Positions 17,590 to 26,450 of a DNA stretch of 64,000 nt are shown piece after piece. The number at the start of each line of letters is the position of its first letter. Positions within the stretch are counted from its first letter, which is position 1. The notes beneath the pieces are model-generated. The model was not told the origin of the DNA. It saw only the letters and a list, made by a program, of their open reading frames with translations, and made no database searches. Both the position numbers and the translations under genes were made by a program. Source of the DNA: Methanocorpusculaceae archaeon UBA425 (lineage in GTDB: Archaea > Halobacteriota > Methanomicrobia > Methanomicrobiales > Methanocorpusculaceae); NCBI GenBank assembly GCA_002506085.1, contig DAWV01000005.1, positions 172,377 through 236,376 of the forward strand, written 5' to 3'.

Positions 17590-18338
17590 TTACGCTTGGA
17601 ATCGGATGCGGGGCTGATTCAGACAAGGTCGTAGAAAGTGCGAATCAAGTCGCGTCCGCAGATATTCATATCCGCTGTTATTCAAAATGCCCACTGAAAG
17701 GGGGTTTGGCATTTGTTGAGATTGTTGTTTCTGACCATCCTGAAGTTGTACTCGTGGATGATCTGGTAGCCGGAAAAATAAACGGGGCAGTCCGGGGCAC
17801 CCTGCCCGCAAACGAAACGCTCAGGTATCTGAAATCCGCATACGGGGTTTCCCATCTGGAACGCATAGCCCTTTTAGAAACTGCACATGGTGAACGGTTT
17901 TTCCTTGCACCGGTCGGTGTCGATGAAGGATGGACTGTTGAAGAGAAAGTGGCTCTCGTCAACCGGGCAAGAGACCTGGCAAAAAGGTTTGGTCTTTCTG
18001 AAAAGACGGTTATTCTCTCGGGCGGACGAATGGGAGATATCGGACGCCACCCAATTGTTGACAAATCCATCCTGGATGCAATTGAAGTCGCAGAGAGAAC
18101 CGGGGCAGTACATGGTGAGATTCTTATAGAGGATGCGGTCAAAGATTGCGGGATTATTATAGCTCCGGACGGCATCTCAGGCAACCTTATTTTTCGCACT
18201 CTGACGTTCCTTGGGACCGGAATCGGACACGGTGCGCCCGTTGTGAATATTCCGGGCGTTTTTGTGGATAGTTCGCGCGCATCGGCAGGATATGCGGGAA
18301 TACTGCGTCTGACTGCAGCAGTCGTACAAAAAAAATAA
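17586..18338 (+). CDS. mtxX: MtxX-like phosphotransacetylase-family protein (methanogenesis marker 4)
   Basis: The 250-residue protein has the C-terminal signature of the phosphate acetyl/butyryltransferase fold: IIIAPDGISGNLIFRTL, GIGHGAPVV and FVDSSRA. In methanogens a shorter member of this fold is MtxX, listed as methanogenesis marker protein 4 and of unproven activity. The ATGA overlap with mmp2 implies coupled translation and a shared process. An ordinary phosphotransacetylase is unlikely given length and neighbour. The marker number is from memory. Confidence 0.7.
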   Translation: MITLGIGCGADSDKVVESANQVASADIHIRCYSKCPLKGGLAFVEIVVSDHPEVVLVDDLVAGKINGAVRGTLPANETLRYLKSAYGVSHLERIALLETAHGERFFLAPVGVDEGWTVEEKVALVNRARDLAKRFGLSEKTVILSGGRMGDIGRHPIVDKSILDAIEVAERTGAVHGEILIEDAVKDCGIIIAPDGISGNLIFRTLTFLGTGIGHGAPVVNIPGVFVDSSRASAGYAGILRLTAAVVQKK

Positions 18339-18472
18339 TCGCGTAATTGCCTTTGTTTTACGATTCAATTCCAAATATTCTTTTAATTAGAAAACAAAGC
18401 CGAATACGTCAGTAAATTGGAAAATAAGCCATTAAATCATTTGTATTGTAAAAATCGCAATTTTTGGCATAG

Positions 18473-18481
18473 TTTTAAATA
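18473..18481 (+). promoter_or_regulatory. TATA box of the histone gene
   Basis: TTTTAAATA lies about 35 bases upstream of the histone ATG, inside a strongly AT-rich stretch (18400-18510). Archaeal spacing would put the transcript start near 18503, leaving a very short leader. Confidence 0.6.
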
Positions 18482-18511
18482 TTATTTTGAACAATTTTTG
18501 TTTGAAATATT

Positions 18512-18715
18512 ATGGCAGACTTAGCAAAAGCATCAGTTGTCAGACTTGCAAAGAAAGCAGGTGCTGTACGTGTAGGCGAAGATGCAGCAGATGCATTAGT
18601 AGCAAAAGCAGAAGCATACATTGAAGAAATTGCAAAGCAGGCATTTGATCTTGCCCAGCATGCAGGTCGCAAAACCATCAAGGCAGAGGATATTGAACTC
18701 GCCACAAAAGAATAA
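18512..18715 (+). CDS. hmf: Archaeal histone (HMf family)
   Basis: The 67-residue protein is a single histone fold with no tails: helix 1 with SVVRLAKKAGA, the RVGEDAADAL loop entering the long helix 2 (AKAEAYIEEIAKQAFDLAQHAGR) and helix 3 after KTIKAEDIELA. It should dimerise and wrap DNA in the chromatin of this archaeon. It is monocistronic, with a strong AT-rich promoter and two hairpins downstream. Confidence 0.97.
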   Translation: MADLAKASVVRLAKKAGAVRVGEDAADALVAKAEAYIEEIAKQAFDLAQHAGRKTIKAEDIELATKE

Positions 18716-18755
18716 ACACATTTTTTGTGATGGGAGAGACCCACAGAACTCATGC

Positions 18756-18805
18756 ATAAATCAAACCCCTGATTTATGATTAAATCCGGAGGTTTCCAAA
18801 CCTCC
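18756..18805. terminator. Tandem perfect hairpins between convergent histone and hisB genes
   Basis: Two inverted repeats lie side by side. ATAAATCA (18756-18763) pairs with TGATTTAT (18770-18777) around a six-base loop. GGAGGTTT (18788-18795) pairs with AAACCTCC (18798-18805) and is followed on the plus strand by AATTCTTTTCT. Because the flanking genes converge, this is probably a two-way terminator: the second stem plus T-rich tail for the histone transcript. Confidence 0.55.
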
Positions 18806-18825
18806 AATTCTTTTCTAAAAAAGTA

Positions 18826-19407
18826 TTATAGTGTTCCTTTTGTACTCGGAACATCAGTGTTGCCGGCACGAATTGCGAGAGCCCTGCCAAGAGCTATGCC
18901 AAACGCCTTGAAGACCGCCTCACTCTTGTGGTGATTGTTGATACCTGAGAAGAGTATGTGGGCAGTAATGCCTGCGTTGATACATAAACTGTAGAAGAAG
19001 TGCTCGAAGAGGTCATTCGGGATACCACCTGTGGAGATGCCGGTGAAGGCACCGTCCATCACGAGATACCCTCTTCCGGACACGTCAAGGGCCACAGTAG
19101 CTCTTGATTCGTCCATCGGGATGATTACATCGGCAAACCGGGTGATGCCGCGTGCGTCCCCCACAGCTTCTTTAATGGCAGTTCCAAGAACGATACCGAT
19201 ATCCTCTATCGTGTGATGGACATCGACTTCCAAATCCCCCTTTGCAGCAATGGTGAGGGAGAATCCCCCATGCCGGGCAAAGGCAGTGAGCATGTGGTCC
19301 ATAAACGGAACGCCGGTGTTGATTTCAACGATGCCGGGAACATCAGGATTGAAGACAATCCGGATGTTTGTTTCTTTAGTCTCTCTTGATTTCTCAACTA
19401 ATCTCAT
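18826..19407 (-). CDS. hisB: Imidazoleglycerol-phosphate dehydratase
   Basis: The 193-residue enzyme has the duplicated His-rich metal motifs of HisB: FMDHMLTAFARHGG and HHTIEDIGIVLG in the first half, ELFEHFF-like DLFEHFFYSLC and NNHHKSEAVFKAFG in the second. It dehydrates imidazoleglycerol phosphate in histidine synthesis. Length is that of a stand-alone dehydratase, without a fused phosphatase. Its ATG overlaps the hisA stop by four bases, and it is the last gene of mat-hisG-hisA-hisB. Confidence 0.96.
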   Translation of the reverse strand: MRLVEKSRETKETNIRIVFNPDVPGIVEINTGVPFMDHMLTAFARHGGFSLTIAAKGDLEVDVHHTIEDIGIVLGTAIKEAVGDARGITRFADVIIPMDESRATVALDVSGRGYLVMDGAFTGISTGGIPNDLFEHFFYSLCINAGITAHILFSGINNHHKSEAVFKAFGIALGRALAIRAGNTDVPSTKGTL

Positions 19408-20114
19408 ACTGCAGCCTCCAGAGCTTCTTTCAGCGAAATCTTCCCGCTATACAGTGCGGAACCAAGAACACAACCATTTGCACCAAGCTGTTTCAGAAGT
19501 GAAATGTCAGAGGGGGTTGTTACTCCACCGGCAACTATGACAGGAATGCTGACTGCGTCAATAAGTTTTTGAACGGGCGCCCCGTCAATACCGGCTTCTT
19601 TTCCCTCGACGTCAACATTAGTATAGAGAAGAGACCCGGCACCAAGCTCCTCGAATTTTTCAGCCCAACCAATGTAGTCCCCAGCAAGTTCCTGCCATCC
19701 GGAGATTGCAAGTTCTCCTTTGCGGGCATCAACACCTGCCATGATTCGTTCACTGCCAAACTCATTTGAGAGTTGACGAATCACCGCGGGCTCGCGTGTT
19801 GCAAATGTGCTCAGGATAATTCGTGAAACCCCGCAGTTCAGCCACCCGCGTGCATCCTCCAGGCTTCGGATACCTCCGCCAACCTGAACGAAAACATCCA
19901 TAGTTTCAATCAGTTCACGAATCTGATCCACATTTTTATGGCTTGCGGCAAAGGCTCCATCCAGATTTACAATATGGAGATTGGATGCCCCATCCTGAAT
20001 CCAGCGCCGGGCATTGGCCATTGGTGATCCGTAAACCGTTGCAGTCATGCGGTCTCCGCCAACAAGCTGCACACAGTTTCCTGAAAGTATGTCCACAGCC
20101 GGAAAGATCTCCAT
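19404..20114 (-). CDS. hisA: ProFAR isomerase HisA
   Basis: The 236-residue TIM barrel shows the HisA pattern: FPAVDILSGNCVQLVGG at the N-terminus with the first catalytic Asp, VQVGGGIRSLEDA in the middle, YTNVDVEGKEAGID with the second, and IVAGGVTTPSDI with GCVLGSALYSGKI at the phosphate end. It isomerises ProFAR to PRFAR in histidine synthesis. The start directly abuts the hisG stop. HisF and HisH are not in this window. Confidence 0.95.
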   Translation of the reverse strand: MEIFPAVDILSGNCVQLVGGDRMTATVYGSPMANARRWIQDGASNLHIVNLDGAFAASHKNVDQIRELIETMDVFVQVGGGIRSLEDARGWLNCGVSRIILSTFATREPAVIRQLSNEFGSERIMAGVDARKGELAISGWQELAGDYIGWAEKFEELGAGSLLYTNVDVEGKEAGIDGAPVQKLIDAVSIPVIVAGGVTTPSDISLLKQLGANGCVLGSALYSGKISLKEALEAAV

Positions 20115-20975
20115 TTAACGTACCATCCGGGTAATGTCCAGAACAAGAATATCTTTTGCTCCGTTGCGTTTCAGGAGATTGATCAGCCGATATACTTTGT
20201 CGGTGGAGACGACTGCGTGAAGAGCCACTGATTGGGAACCGGCAATCTCCATTATTGTGGGCCCGCCCAGTCCGGGAATCAGTGCTTTTATGTCTTCAAG
20301 CTTGCTCCGGTCAACATTCAGCATCAGGTAACACTGACCTTTTGCAGCAATGACACTCTCGAATGCAAGAAGAATTTCTTCAATCTTCTCATGTTTGAGA
20401 GACAGGGAGGTTTTGTTCGCAATGACGTTCGTCGTACTAGATAGAATCTCGTCAACGATTCTGAGCTTGTTGATTTCAAGCGTCGTCCCGGATGAGGTCA
20501 GATCGACAATTGCATCGGAAACGCCAAGCTGGGGAGCTGCCTCGCAGGCACCGGAGACTTCGATGATGGTTACATCGGCGGCTTTCTTTGCAAAGTAATC
20601 GGCGCAGATGTTGGGAAACTCGGTGGCAACCCGCATGCCGTGCATATCCTCTGCCGAGGTTATCGGAGATTTATCGGGCACTGCCAGTACAAGCCGCGCC
20701 GAGCCGAACTGAAGATCCAGGAGACGTTCAACATCAGCCCTGCGTTCTGCGACCATGTCAAGACCGGTGATACCGATATCGGCAACGCCTTTTGCCACGT
20801 ATTCCGGGATGTCAATAGGTCTGACGAATAATACCTCGATTTCCGGGTCTATGGTCTTTGCAATGAGCTGACGGGCCCCTGCCATCTGTACATGGATGCC
20901 GGCCTTGTTCATCAAATCATTAATTGGTTCTGCAATGCGCCCCTTGTTTGGAATCGCCAGACGTATTTTTGCCAT
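20115..20975 (-). CDS. hisG: ATP phosphoribosyltransferase (long form)
   Basis: The 286-residue protein begins IRLAIPNKGRIAEP and carries KGVADIGITGLDMV and the C-terminal regulatory ACT-like domain from about residue 210 (GQCYLMLNVDRSKLEDIKALIPGLGGPTI). The length marks the long, HisZ-independent form, normally feedback-inhibited by histidine. It catalyses the first committed step of histidine synthesis. It lies two bases behind mat and abuts hisA. Confidence 0.95.
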   Translation of the reverse strand: MAKIRLAIPNKGRIAEPINDLMNKAGIHVQMAGARQLIAKTIDPEIEVLFVRPIDIPEYVAKGVADIGITGLDMVAERRADVERLLDLQFGSARLVLAVPDKSPITSAEDMHGMRVATEFPNICADYFAKKAADVTIIEVSGACEAAPQLGVSDAIVDLTSSGTTLEINKLRIVDEILSSTTNVIANKTSLSLKHEKIEEILLAFESVIAAKGQCYLMLNVDRSKLEDIKALIPGLGGPTIMEIAGSQSVALHAVVSTDKVYRLINLLKRNGAKDILVLDITRMVR

Positions 20976-20977
20976 AC

Positions 20978-22195
20978 TCAGAAGGTCTTTAATTTACCGT
21001 CAATGACAAGTCTGGTTATATCGGAGATGTTTTCCAGACGTTTGTTGACAATTTCATCCACTTCTGGTGCAAAGTCCTTAAAGTTGTATCCGCGTTTAGT
21101 TATGCACTGAACACTTGCGATGAGCGGGTAGTCGATTGGATGGCCTATCTGGGAGAGGAGTTTAACGTACATTTCTTCGACACCATCGACTTTCTGGCAT
21201 GCTTCCTTTGCAATCTCGGTGGAGAGAAGGTTATAGATTTTACCGATGTGGTTAATCGGGTTTTTACCGGAAGTTGCTTCCATGGACATAGGTCTGTTCG
21301 GAGTGATAAGACCATTGCAGCGGTTTCCACGTCCGACAGAACCATCGTCTCCCATTTCTGCGGAAGTGCCGTTCACAGTGAGGAAGACCGATGTTGCCTT
21401 CTTACGGATAATATCTGCGGTGTTAACTTCAACCCGGACCTTTCTGTCGGTGTATCTCTTTGCAACCTGGGTAAAGGACTCTGCCATTTTATCCTTCATT
21501 TCCACATAGTCGTCGATTCCGGAGCAGTAACGATCAACCATTGCTGACGCAACGGTGAGGGTAATTGTGTTGATATCACGGAGACCCATGAGTTTGAGGT
21601 CATAACCGACCATCGGGTTCTTTGGACGGAACTCTTTGGCTATATATTCATCAATACCGAGGATAATCTGCTCAACCTCGGAGAAAGGTGCATGACCTAC
21701 ACCGAAAGATGTATCGTTTGCACGCGGGACGGTGGTGTGTCCTTTTTTGGTTTGGAAAACATCACGAAGATCAGTGGATCCAATTCCCATACGACAGTCA
21801 ACGATAATATCGCGGTCCATATTGAAAGTAGGTATTGTTTCGCGGAGGTAGTCACGGGCTGCATTTACCGCAATCGAATCGGTGGCGAAGGTCTTGTCAC
21901 CAAACTGGCGGGTTGCTCTTCCGGTTAAGAGGAAGTAAATCGGTTTGATAATTTTACCGCCGCCAAATTCCGGACGGGATTCGCCTGCAACAACTTCACC
22001 CTGATCGGTATTATGGTGGAGAACTGCGCCGTCACACTCTGCCATGTATTCTTTACATAGTGCCTGGGAAATTGCTTCAGCAACACCATCAGCAAGGCTG
22101 TCCGGGTGCCCGATACACTTACGTTCCACAAGTTCGACTTTCTGTTTTTCAATCGGAGTCTGTGAAAGATGAGTGATGCTAATATTTCTCTTCAT
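20978..22195 (-). CDS. mat: S-adenosylmethionine synthetase, archaeal type
   Basis: The 405-residue enzyme is the archaeal MAT, unrelated at the surface to bacterial MetK. Visible motifs are ERKCIGHPDSLADGVAEAIS near the N-terminus, HHNTDQGEV, GIGSTDLRDVF and GDDGSVGRGNRCNGLI. It makes SAM for the many methyltransferases of a methanogen. It leads the minus-strand transcript into hisGAB. A 170-base AT-rich gap separates it from dacZ upstream and should carry the promoter. Confidence 0.95.
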   Translation of the reverse strand: MKRNISITHLSQTPIEKQKVELVERKCIGHPDSLADGVAEAISQALCKEYMAECDGAVLHHNTDQGEVVAGESRPEFGGGKIIKPIYFLLTGRATRQFGDKTFATDSIAVNAARDYLRETIPTFNMDRDIIVDCRMGIGSTDLRDVFQTKKGHTTVPRANDTSFGVGHAPFSEVEQIILGIDEYIAKEFRPKNPMVGYDLKLMGLRDINTITLTVASAMVDRYCSGIDDYVEMKDKMAESFTQVAKRYTDRKVRVEVNTADIIRKKATSVFLTVNGTSAEMGDDGSVGRGNRCNGLITPNRPMSMEATSGKNPINHIGKIYNLLSTEIAKEACQKVDGVEEMYVKLLSQIGHPIDYPLIASVQCITKRGYNFKDFAPEVDEIVNKRLENISDITRLVIDGKLKTF

Positions 22196-22368
22196 TTTTC
22201 AATCACTTTAGAATAATTTGATGTTTAAGTATAAAATCACTTGGTTTCAATTTATTAGAAAATTACACAATTGCAGTTTTTACATAAAAAAAGGACAGGA
22301 TGAATTCATTTTTGAATTTAATGGTCAGATATAGAGGGGAAGTACACGAATTCATCGCGCAGAACTTT

Positions 22369-23175
22369 TCAGAGCACTAACCGGATGTCCGTCCGAATCT
22401 GTGCAATTGACTTCCCGCCAATAAAGACGCGGATAACTCCGCCTGACTCGGAAACAACGATTCCGATAGCAGGAGCAACTTTCGTGATTGCCGCAGTTGC
22501 AAGATGCCTGCCGCCAAGACCGCTCTGAAGATTTGCGTCACGACCATCTGCATCGAGATATCTGCCCGATGCTTCAATGATTCCATTCTTATCTATAATA
22601 AACACGCCATCAAGCTGGGCAAATTCCTTCACGCTTTCCCAGTTTTCCCGGATTTTTACATCACGGACCTCTGCCGGGTGACCCTCATACGGATTAAGGA
22701 CACCCTGATGAGACCAGCGTTTCAGTTCTTTGATATCGCCGACAATAAATGCAGTGCCGACAGGTCTCCCCTCACGCCCCTCGTGGGCAAGTTCGAGCGC
22801 GAGCATCATCACTGAATGCAGTGCCTCAGGATTCGCAATTTCTGCATAATCCCCTACCGAGAAGTTGTTGTCCTGGCTTTCCACATCATAAATGAGGATT
22901 GCATAAGGGAACGCGGCAACCACGGTTCCACTGTCCACCTTGGTCAGGATTTTGTACTGCAAAACGGCATCGACAATCTGGTTTGAGCAGTAATCCACCA
23001 GTGAGAGCATGCTGTGATCACGCAGAATTTCCGGCTGGATATCAACCACATGCACTATTGGCGTTTCTATGATAATATCAGACTCTTTTGGCAGGAATGA
23101 AATGATTGCAAGGGCATTCACTGTTTTGGCAAGCTGATCGGATGCAAGCAGGAGAGTTCGGTTTTTATCGTTCAT
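22369..23175 (-). CDS. dacZ: Diadenylate cyclase DacZ (c-di-AMP synthase)
   Basis: The 268-residue protein has a C-terminal DisA_N-type cyclase domain: LDGVFIIDKNG (DG at 189-190), GRYLDADG, then GLGGRHLATAAIT (RH at 223-224) and VVSESGGVIRVF. The N-terminal part (1-170) is a separate alpha/beta domain seen in archaeal DacZ. The third position of the RHR motif is Leu here. Archaeal c-di-AMP affects osmotic homeostasis. Its ATG overlaps the sucD stop, so it is translated with the 2-oxoglutarate/succinyl-CoA operon, an unexpected setting. Confidence 0.85.
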   Translation of the reverse strand: MNDKNRTLLLASDQLAKTVNALAIISFLPKESDIIIETPIVHVVDIQPEILRDHSMLSLVDYCSNQIVDAVLQYKILTKVDSGTVVAAFPYAILIYDVESQDNNFSVGDYAEIANPEALHSVMMLALELAHEGREGRPVGTAFIVGDIKELKRWSHQGVLNPYEGHPAEVRDVKIRENWESVKEFAQLDGVFIIDKNGIIEASGRYLDADGRDANLQSGLGGRHLATAAITKVAPAIGIVVSESGGVIRVFIGGKSIAQIRTDIRLVL

Positions 23176-24047
23176 CGGACCTCGTGAATAAGTTCGGGAA
23201 TTTGCGAGGGCCTGGTTGCAACAGGGATGCCGAGAGCCCGAAGACGTTCAATCTTGGAGGAGGCATCACCTTCGCCGCCTTCAACAATTGCACCGGCATG
23301 TCCCATGCGTTTCTCTTTCGGGGCGGATACTCCGGCGATGTAGGAAATGACCGGCATCCCGAGATCTATTGCACGGCGTGCCCCCTCGATTTCCAGATTA
23401 CCGCCGACTTCACCAATCAAAACAACGGTCTTTGTCCTTCCGTCGGCATGGAACTCGTCGATTACTTCTGAGAAAGTCTGACCGATAACGGCATCTCCGC
23501 CGATACCGACAATACCGGACTGACCAAATCCGGCAGAAGTCAGCTCGGAAATTACCTGATAGGTGAGAGTCCCGCTCCGGGAAACAACCCCGACGTCCCC
23601 TTTCATGCAGAGGTTTGCCGGAATGATGCCGAGTTTACACTCACCCGGAACCAGCATACCAGGACAGTTCGGACCGATAACCCGCGTACCGCATGATCTG
23701 GCATATGTGATTGCCCGCATGATGTCATGGACCGGCGTATGCTCGGTTATCGTAATGACGGCTGGAATCCGGGCATCTGCTGCTTCCATAATTGCGTCCC
23801 CGCACCCCCCGGCCGGAACGAAAATCACCGAGGCACCGATGTCGTGTTCCTCGGTCGCTTCAATGACCGAATTGAAGACCGGCACGCCAAAGACTTCCTG
23901 ACCGCCTTTTCCGGGAGTTGTTCCGGCAACGACACCGGCACTGCCGATTTCTTTTGCGTATTCATTCATCAGGTTGATATGGAATTTTCCCTGAGAACCG
24001 GTAGCACCCTGCACAAGGATGCCTGTGTTCTTTCCTGCGTAAATCAT
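23172..24047 (-). CDS. sucD: Succinyl-CoA ligase alpha subunit
   Basis: The 291-residue subunit has the CoA-binding GATGSQGKFH near the N-terminus, VFVPAGGCGDAI, GPNCPGMLVPGE and the phosphorylated-histidine motif MGHAGAIVEGGEG near residue 245. With SucC it interconverts succinyl-CoA and succinate with ATP or GTP. ATGA overlaps link it to sucC upstream and dacZ downstream. Together with Kor it supplies the 2-oxoglutarate branch of the incomplete citric acid cycle. Confidence 0.94.
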   Translation of the reverse strand: MIYAGKNTGILVQGATGSQGKFHINLMNEYAKEIGSAGVVAGTTPGKGGQEVFGVPVFNSVIEATEEHDIGASVIFVPAGGCGDAIMEAADARIPAVITITEHTPVHDIMRAITYARSCGTRVIGPNCPGMLVPGECKLGIIPANLCMKGDVGVVSRSGTLTYQVISELTSAGFGQSGIVGIGGDAVIGQTFSEVIDEFHADGRTKTVVLIGEVGGNLEIEGARRAIDLGMPVISYIAGVSAPKEKRMGHAGAIVEGGEGDASSKIERLRALGIPVATRPSQIPELIHEVR

Positions 24048-25129
24048 TGTGCTACCTCCACAGCTGCACGAATTGCCAGATCCATCGTGTCAAGCATCCT
24101 ATACCCGTGTTCTTCAAGAAGCCGGCGACCCTCCGCTTCGTTCGTTCCGGCAAGCCGGACAATTACCGGCTGGGAGATGCCTGCCGCGATAATTCCTTTG
24201 GCAACCTCATCACAGCGGGTAATACCGCCCAGGAGATTTACCACGATCACTTTAACGCCCGGCATGGATGCAACAAGCCGGACAGCGTACATGACCCTGT
24301 CCGAGTTAGCTCCTCCGCCGACATCAAGGAAGTTGGCGGCTTTTCCTTTGTAATGAGCGATGATATCCAAAGTTGACATCGTAAGACCCGCACCGTTTCC
24401 GATTACGCCGATGCTTCCGTCCAGTTCAACATAGGAAAATCCATGTTTCTCTGCTTCCGCCTCACGCGGCGCCAGGTCGCGATTCTCGGAAATACCCTGT
24501 CGGGCAAGAGAATTGTCATCCAGAATGATTTTTCCATCCGCAGCAAGAACGCCCTGCGGAGTCATCACAAGGGGGTTGATTTCCGCAAGAACGGCATCCT
24601 TCGCTATGAATACAGTATAAAGATTCCGAATGATTTTCCCGATTTCTTTCGGGGCATCACCTATGGCATTTCTGACAATGAAATCAGGCAGGGTAACAAA
24701 TGAGGGATCCACGTATATGCGGCGGAGTGCCTCGGGGCGCTCCTTTGCAAGAGTTTCTATTTCCACCCCCCCCTCTTTTGAAAAGAGGATGACCGGCATT
24801 TTTTTCGAGCGGTCTATTGTGATGCTCAGGTAATATTCATGCGAGATTTCGAGAGCTTCTTCAACCAGAACTTTCTCGACTTTCAATCCCTTGATGGTCT
24901 TTCCAAACAGTTCTGCTGCAACGGCGTTGATATTATCCGCATTTGCCGGCAGAATGCCGCCGGCTTTCCCTCTGCCGCCGACATCGACCTGGGCTTTGAG
25001 GACGACATTATCTGCAACTATCGAAAGAGCAGGAGCTGCCTCATTTGGGGACGTAATCAGAACACTGTTCGGAACCGGAATTCCTGCATCCCGGAAGATT
25101 TGTTTTGCTTCGTATTCGCGGAATTTCAT
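24044..25129 (-). CDS. sucC: Succinyl-CoA ligase beta subunit
   Basis: The 361-residue protein begins KFREYEAKQIFRDAGIPVP, an ATP-grasp opening typical of SucC, followed by VLKAQVDVGGRGKAGGI. The ligase domain carries GNGAGLTMSTLDII, NFLDVGGGAN and VNLLGGITRCDEVA. It grasps ATP and passes phosphate to the SucD histidine. Its start overlaps the korC stop by four bases, showing that ketoacid oxidation and CoA-ligase steps are co-translated. Confidence 0.94.
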   Translation of the reverse strand: MKFREYEAKQIFRDAGIPVPNSVLITSPNEAAPALSIVADNVVLKAQVDVGGRGKAGGILPANADNINAVAAELFGKTIKGLKVEKVLVEEALEISHEYYLSITIDRSKKMPVILFSKEGGVEIETLAKERPEALRRIYVDPSFVTLPDFIVRNAIGDAPKEIGKIIRNLYTVFIAKDAVLAEINPLVMTPQGVLAADGKIILDDNSLARQGISENRDLAPREAEAEKHGFSYVELDGSIGVIGNGAGLTMSTLDIIAHYKGKAANFLDVGGGANSDRVMYAVRLVASMPGVKVIVVNLLGGITRCDEVAKGIIAAGISQPVIVRLAGTNEAEGRRLLEEHGYRMLDTMDLAIRAAVEVAQ

Positions 25130-25659
25130 AGCTGACTCCTGACGAGTTCCTGTCCTATTGCGAGAGCCCGTTTATTATTTGTTTCTGTACCTTTCGGGAC
25201 GCTGTCCAGAACTGCGTGTTCTAGCGCATCGTAGGTTACAATGCCGGTAGCTTCAAGGAGAGCCCCGAGCATGATGACGTTGGCGAAAACCGTTTTTCCC
25301 AGTTGGGATTTTGCCTCAGAAGTCGCCGGGACCTCGAAACATCTGCACACCGGGCGGCTGGTGACAAAACCCGGATCGAGCAGCATGAGAGCATCTTCCG
25401 GAGCATTATTCCCATATTTATTATAGGCTTCCTGAGACATGATGACGTACACACTTGGATTCGTCACATTAGGATAATATACAGGATCATCCGAGATGAT
25501 GACGGCAGATGCCGATGCTCCGCCGCGTGCCTCAGGCCCATAACTCTGGGTCTGCACGACATGTTTCTTCGAATAAAGAGCCGCCGCTCTTCCGAGAATT
25601 ACAGCGGCTGTGATGATACCCTGACCACCAAGACCGGAGAACCTGATTTCGGTTTTCAT
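25126..25659 (-). CDS. korC: 2-oxoglutarate:ferredoxin oxidoreductase, gamma subunit
   Basis: The 177-residue subunit has RFSGLGGQGIITAAVILG at the N-terminus and QSYGPEARGGASASAVIIS, the standard gamma-subunit motifs of ketoacid:ferredoxin oxidoreductases. It structures the CoA/TPP active site with KorA and KorB. Four-base overlaps on both sides place it in korDABC-sucCD. The 2-oxoglutarate rather than pyruvate assignment rests on the separate four-gene layout and the sucCD neighbours. Confidence 0.9.
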   Translation of the reverse strand: MKTEIRFSGLGGQGIITAAVILGRAAALYSKKHVVQTQSYGPEARGGASASAVIISDDPVYYPNVTNPSVYVIMSQEAYNKYGNNAPEDALMLLDPGFVTSRPVCRCFEVPATSEAKSQLGKTVFANVIMLGALLEATGIVTYDALEHAVLDSVPKGTETNNKRALAIGQELVRSQL

Positions 25660-26450
25660 TTTGATTCCTCCACGCCAAGCGGCGGATTATGACGACGGAC
25701 AAACTCGCCGACAATGAATTTACCCGGCTCAAGCGGTTTTCCTGCAGCCGTATCACGGTCTGCCTTGACTTTCAGAACCGCGTTCTCCCGGAACATGTCA
25801 ATCATCTGGGTAGCCAGCCGCATTTTGTTTTTGCTGCCAAACGAGGTCGGACATTGTGTCATGACCTCAATGAACGAAAGACCCGGCACTTCGAGGCCGG
25901 AACGAATTGCCTCGGTAAGCTCTTTTACGTGATACGAGGTCCAGCGGGCGACGTAGTTTGCCCCCGCAGCTTCTGCCAGTTTGCAGAGATCGAACGGCTG
26001 TTCGTGCATTCCATACGGCGTTGTCGTGGTGATTGCCCCGTAAGGTGTACAGGGACTTCCCTGACCCCCGGTCATACCATAGATATTATTGTTGATACAA
26101 ACAACAGTCAGGTCAATGTTTCTCCTGCATGCATGAATGAAGTGATTTCCCCCAATCGCGGAACAGTCCCCGTCTCCGGTGAACACGATAACATGCTGAT
26201 GAGGTTTGACAAGTTTCACTCCGGTCGCAAAAGCAAGGGCACGCCCGTGCGTTGTGTGGAGAGAATCAGACGAGGTATATCCGGATGCACGCGATGAACA
26301 CCCGATTCCTGAGATGAAGGTTGTCTCCTCCTGCCTGAAGCCGAGTTCCTGGACAGCGCGAAGCGTACAGTTGAGAACCGTTCCATTTCCACATCCGGCA
26401 CAATAAATGTGCGGCAGTCTGTCCTGCCTGTACCAGTCTTCGAGATTCAT
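25656..26450 (-). CDS. korB: 2-oxoglutarate:ferredoxin oxidoreductase, beta subunit
   Basis: The 264-residue TPP-binding subunit shows YCAGCGNGTVLNC, GIGCSSRASGY, FTGDGDCSAIGGNHFIHACRRN (the GDGD thiamine-diphosphate motif) and NNNIYGMTGGQGSP. It decarboxylates the ketoacid and passes electrons to ferredoxin. Conserved cysteines CAGC and a later CP may bind the proximal cluster. Overlapping starts and stops couple it to korA and korC. Confidence 0.93.
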   Translation of the reverse strand: MNLEDWYRQDRLPHIYCAGCGNGTVLNCTLRAVQELGFRQEETTFISGIGCSSRASGYTSSDSLHTTHGRALAFATGVKLVKPHQHVIVFTGDGDCSAIGGNHFIHACRRNIDLTVVCINNNIYGMTGGQGSPCTPYGAITTTTPYGMHEQPFDLCKLAEAAGANYVARWTSYHVKELTEAIRSGLEVPGLSFIEVMTQCPTSFGSKNKMRLATQMIDMFRENAVLKVKADRDTAAGKPLEPGKFIVGEFVRRHNPPLGVEESK

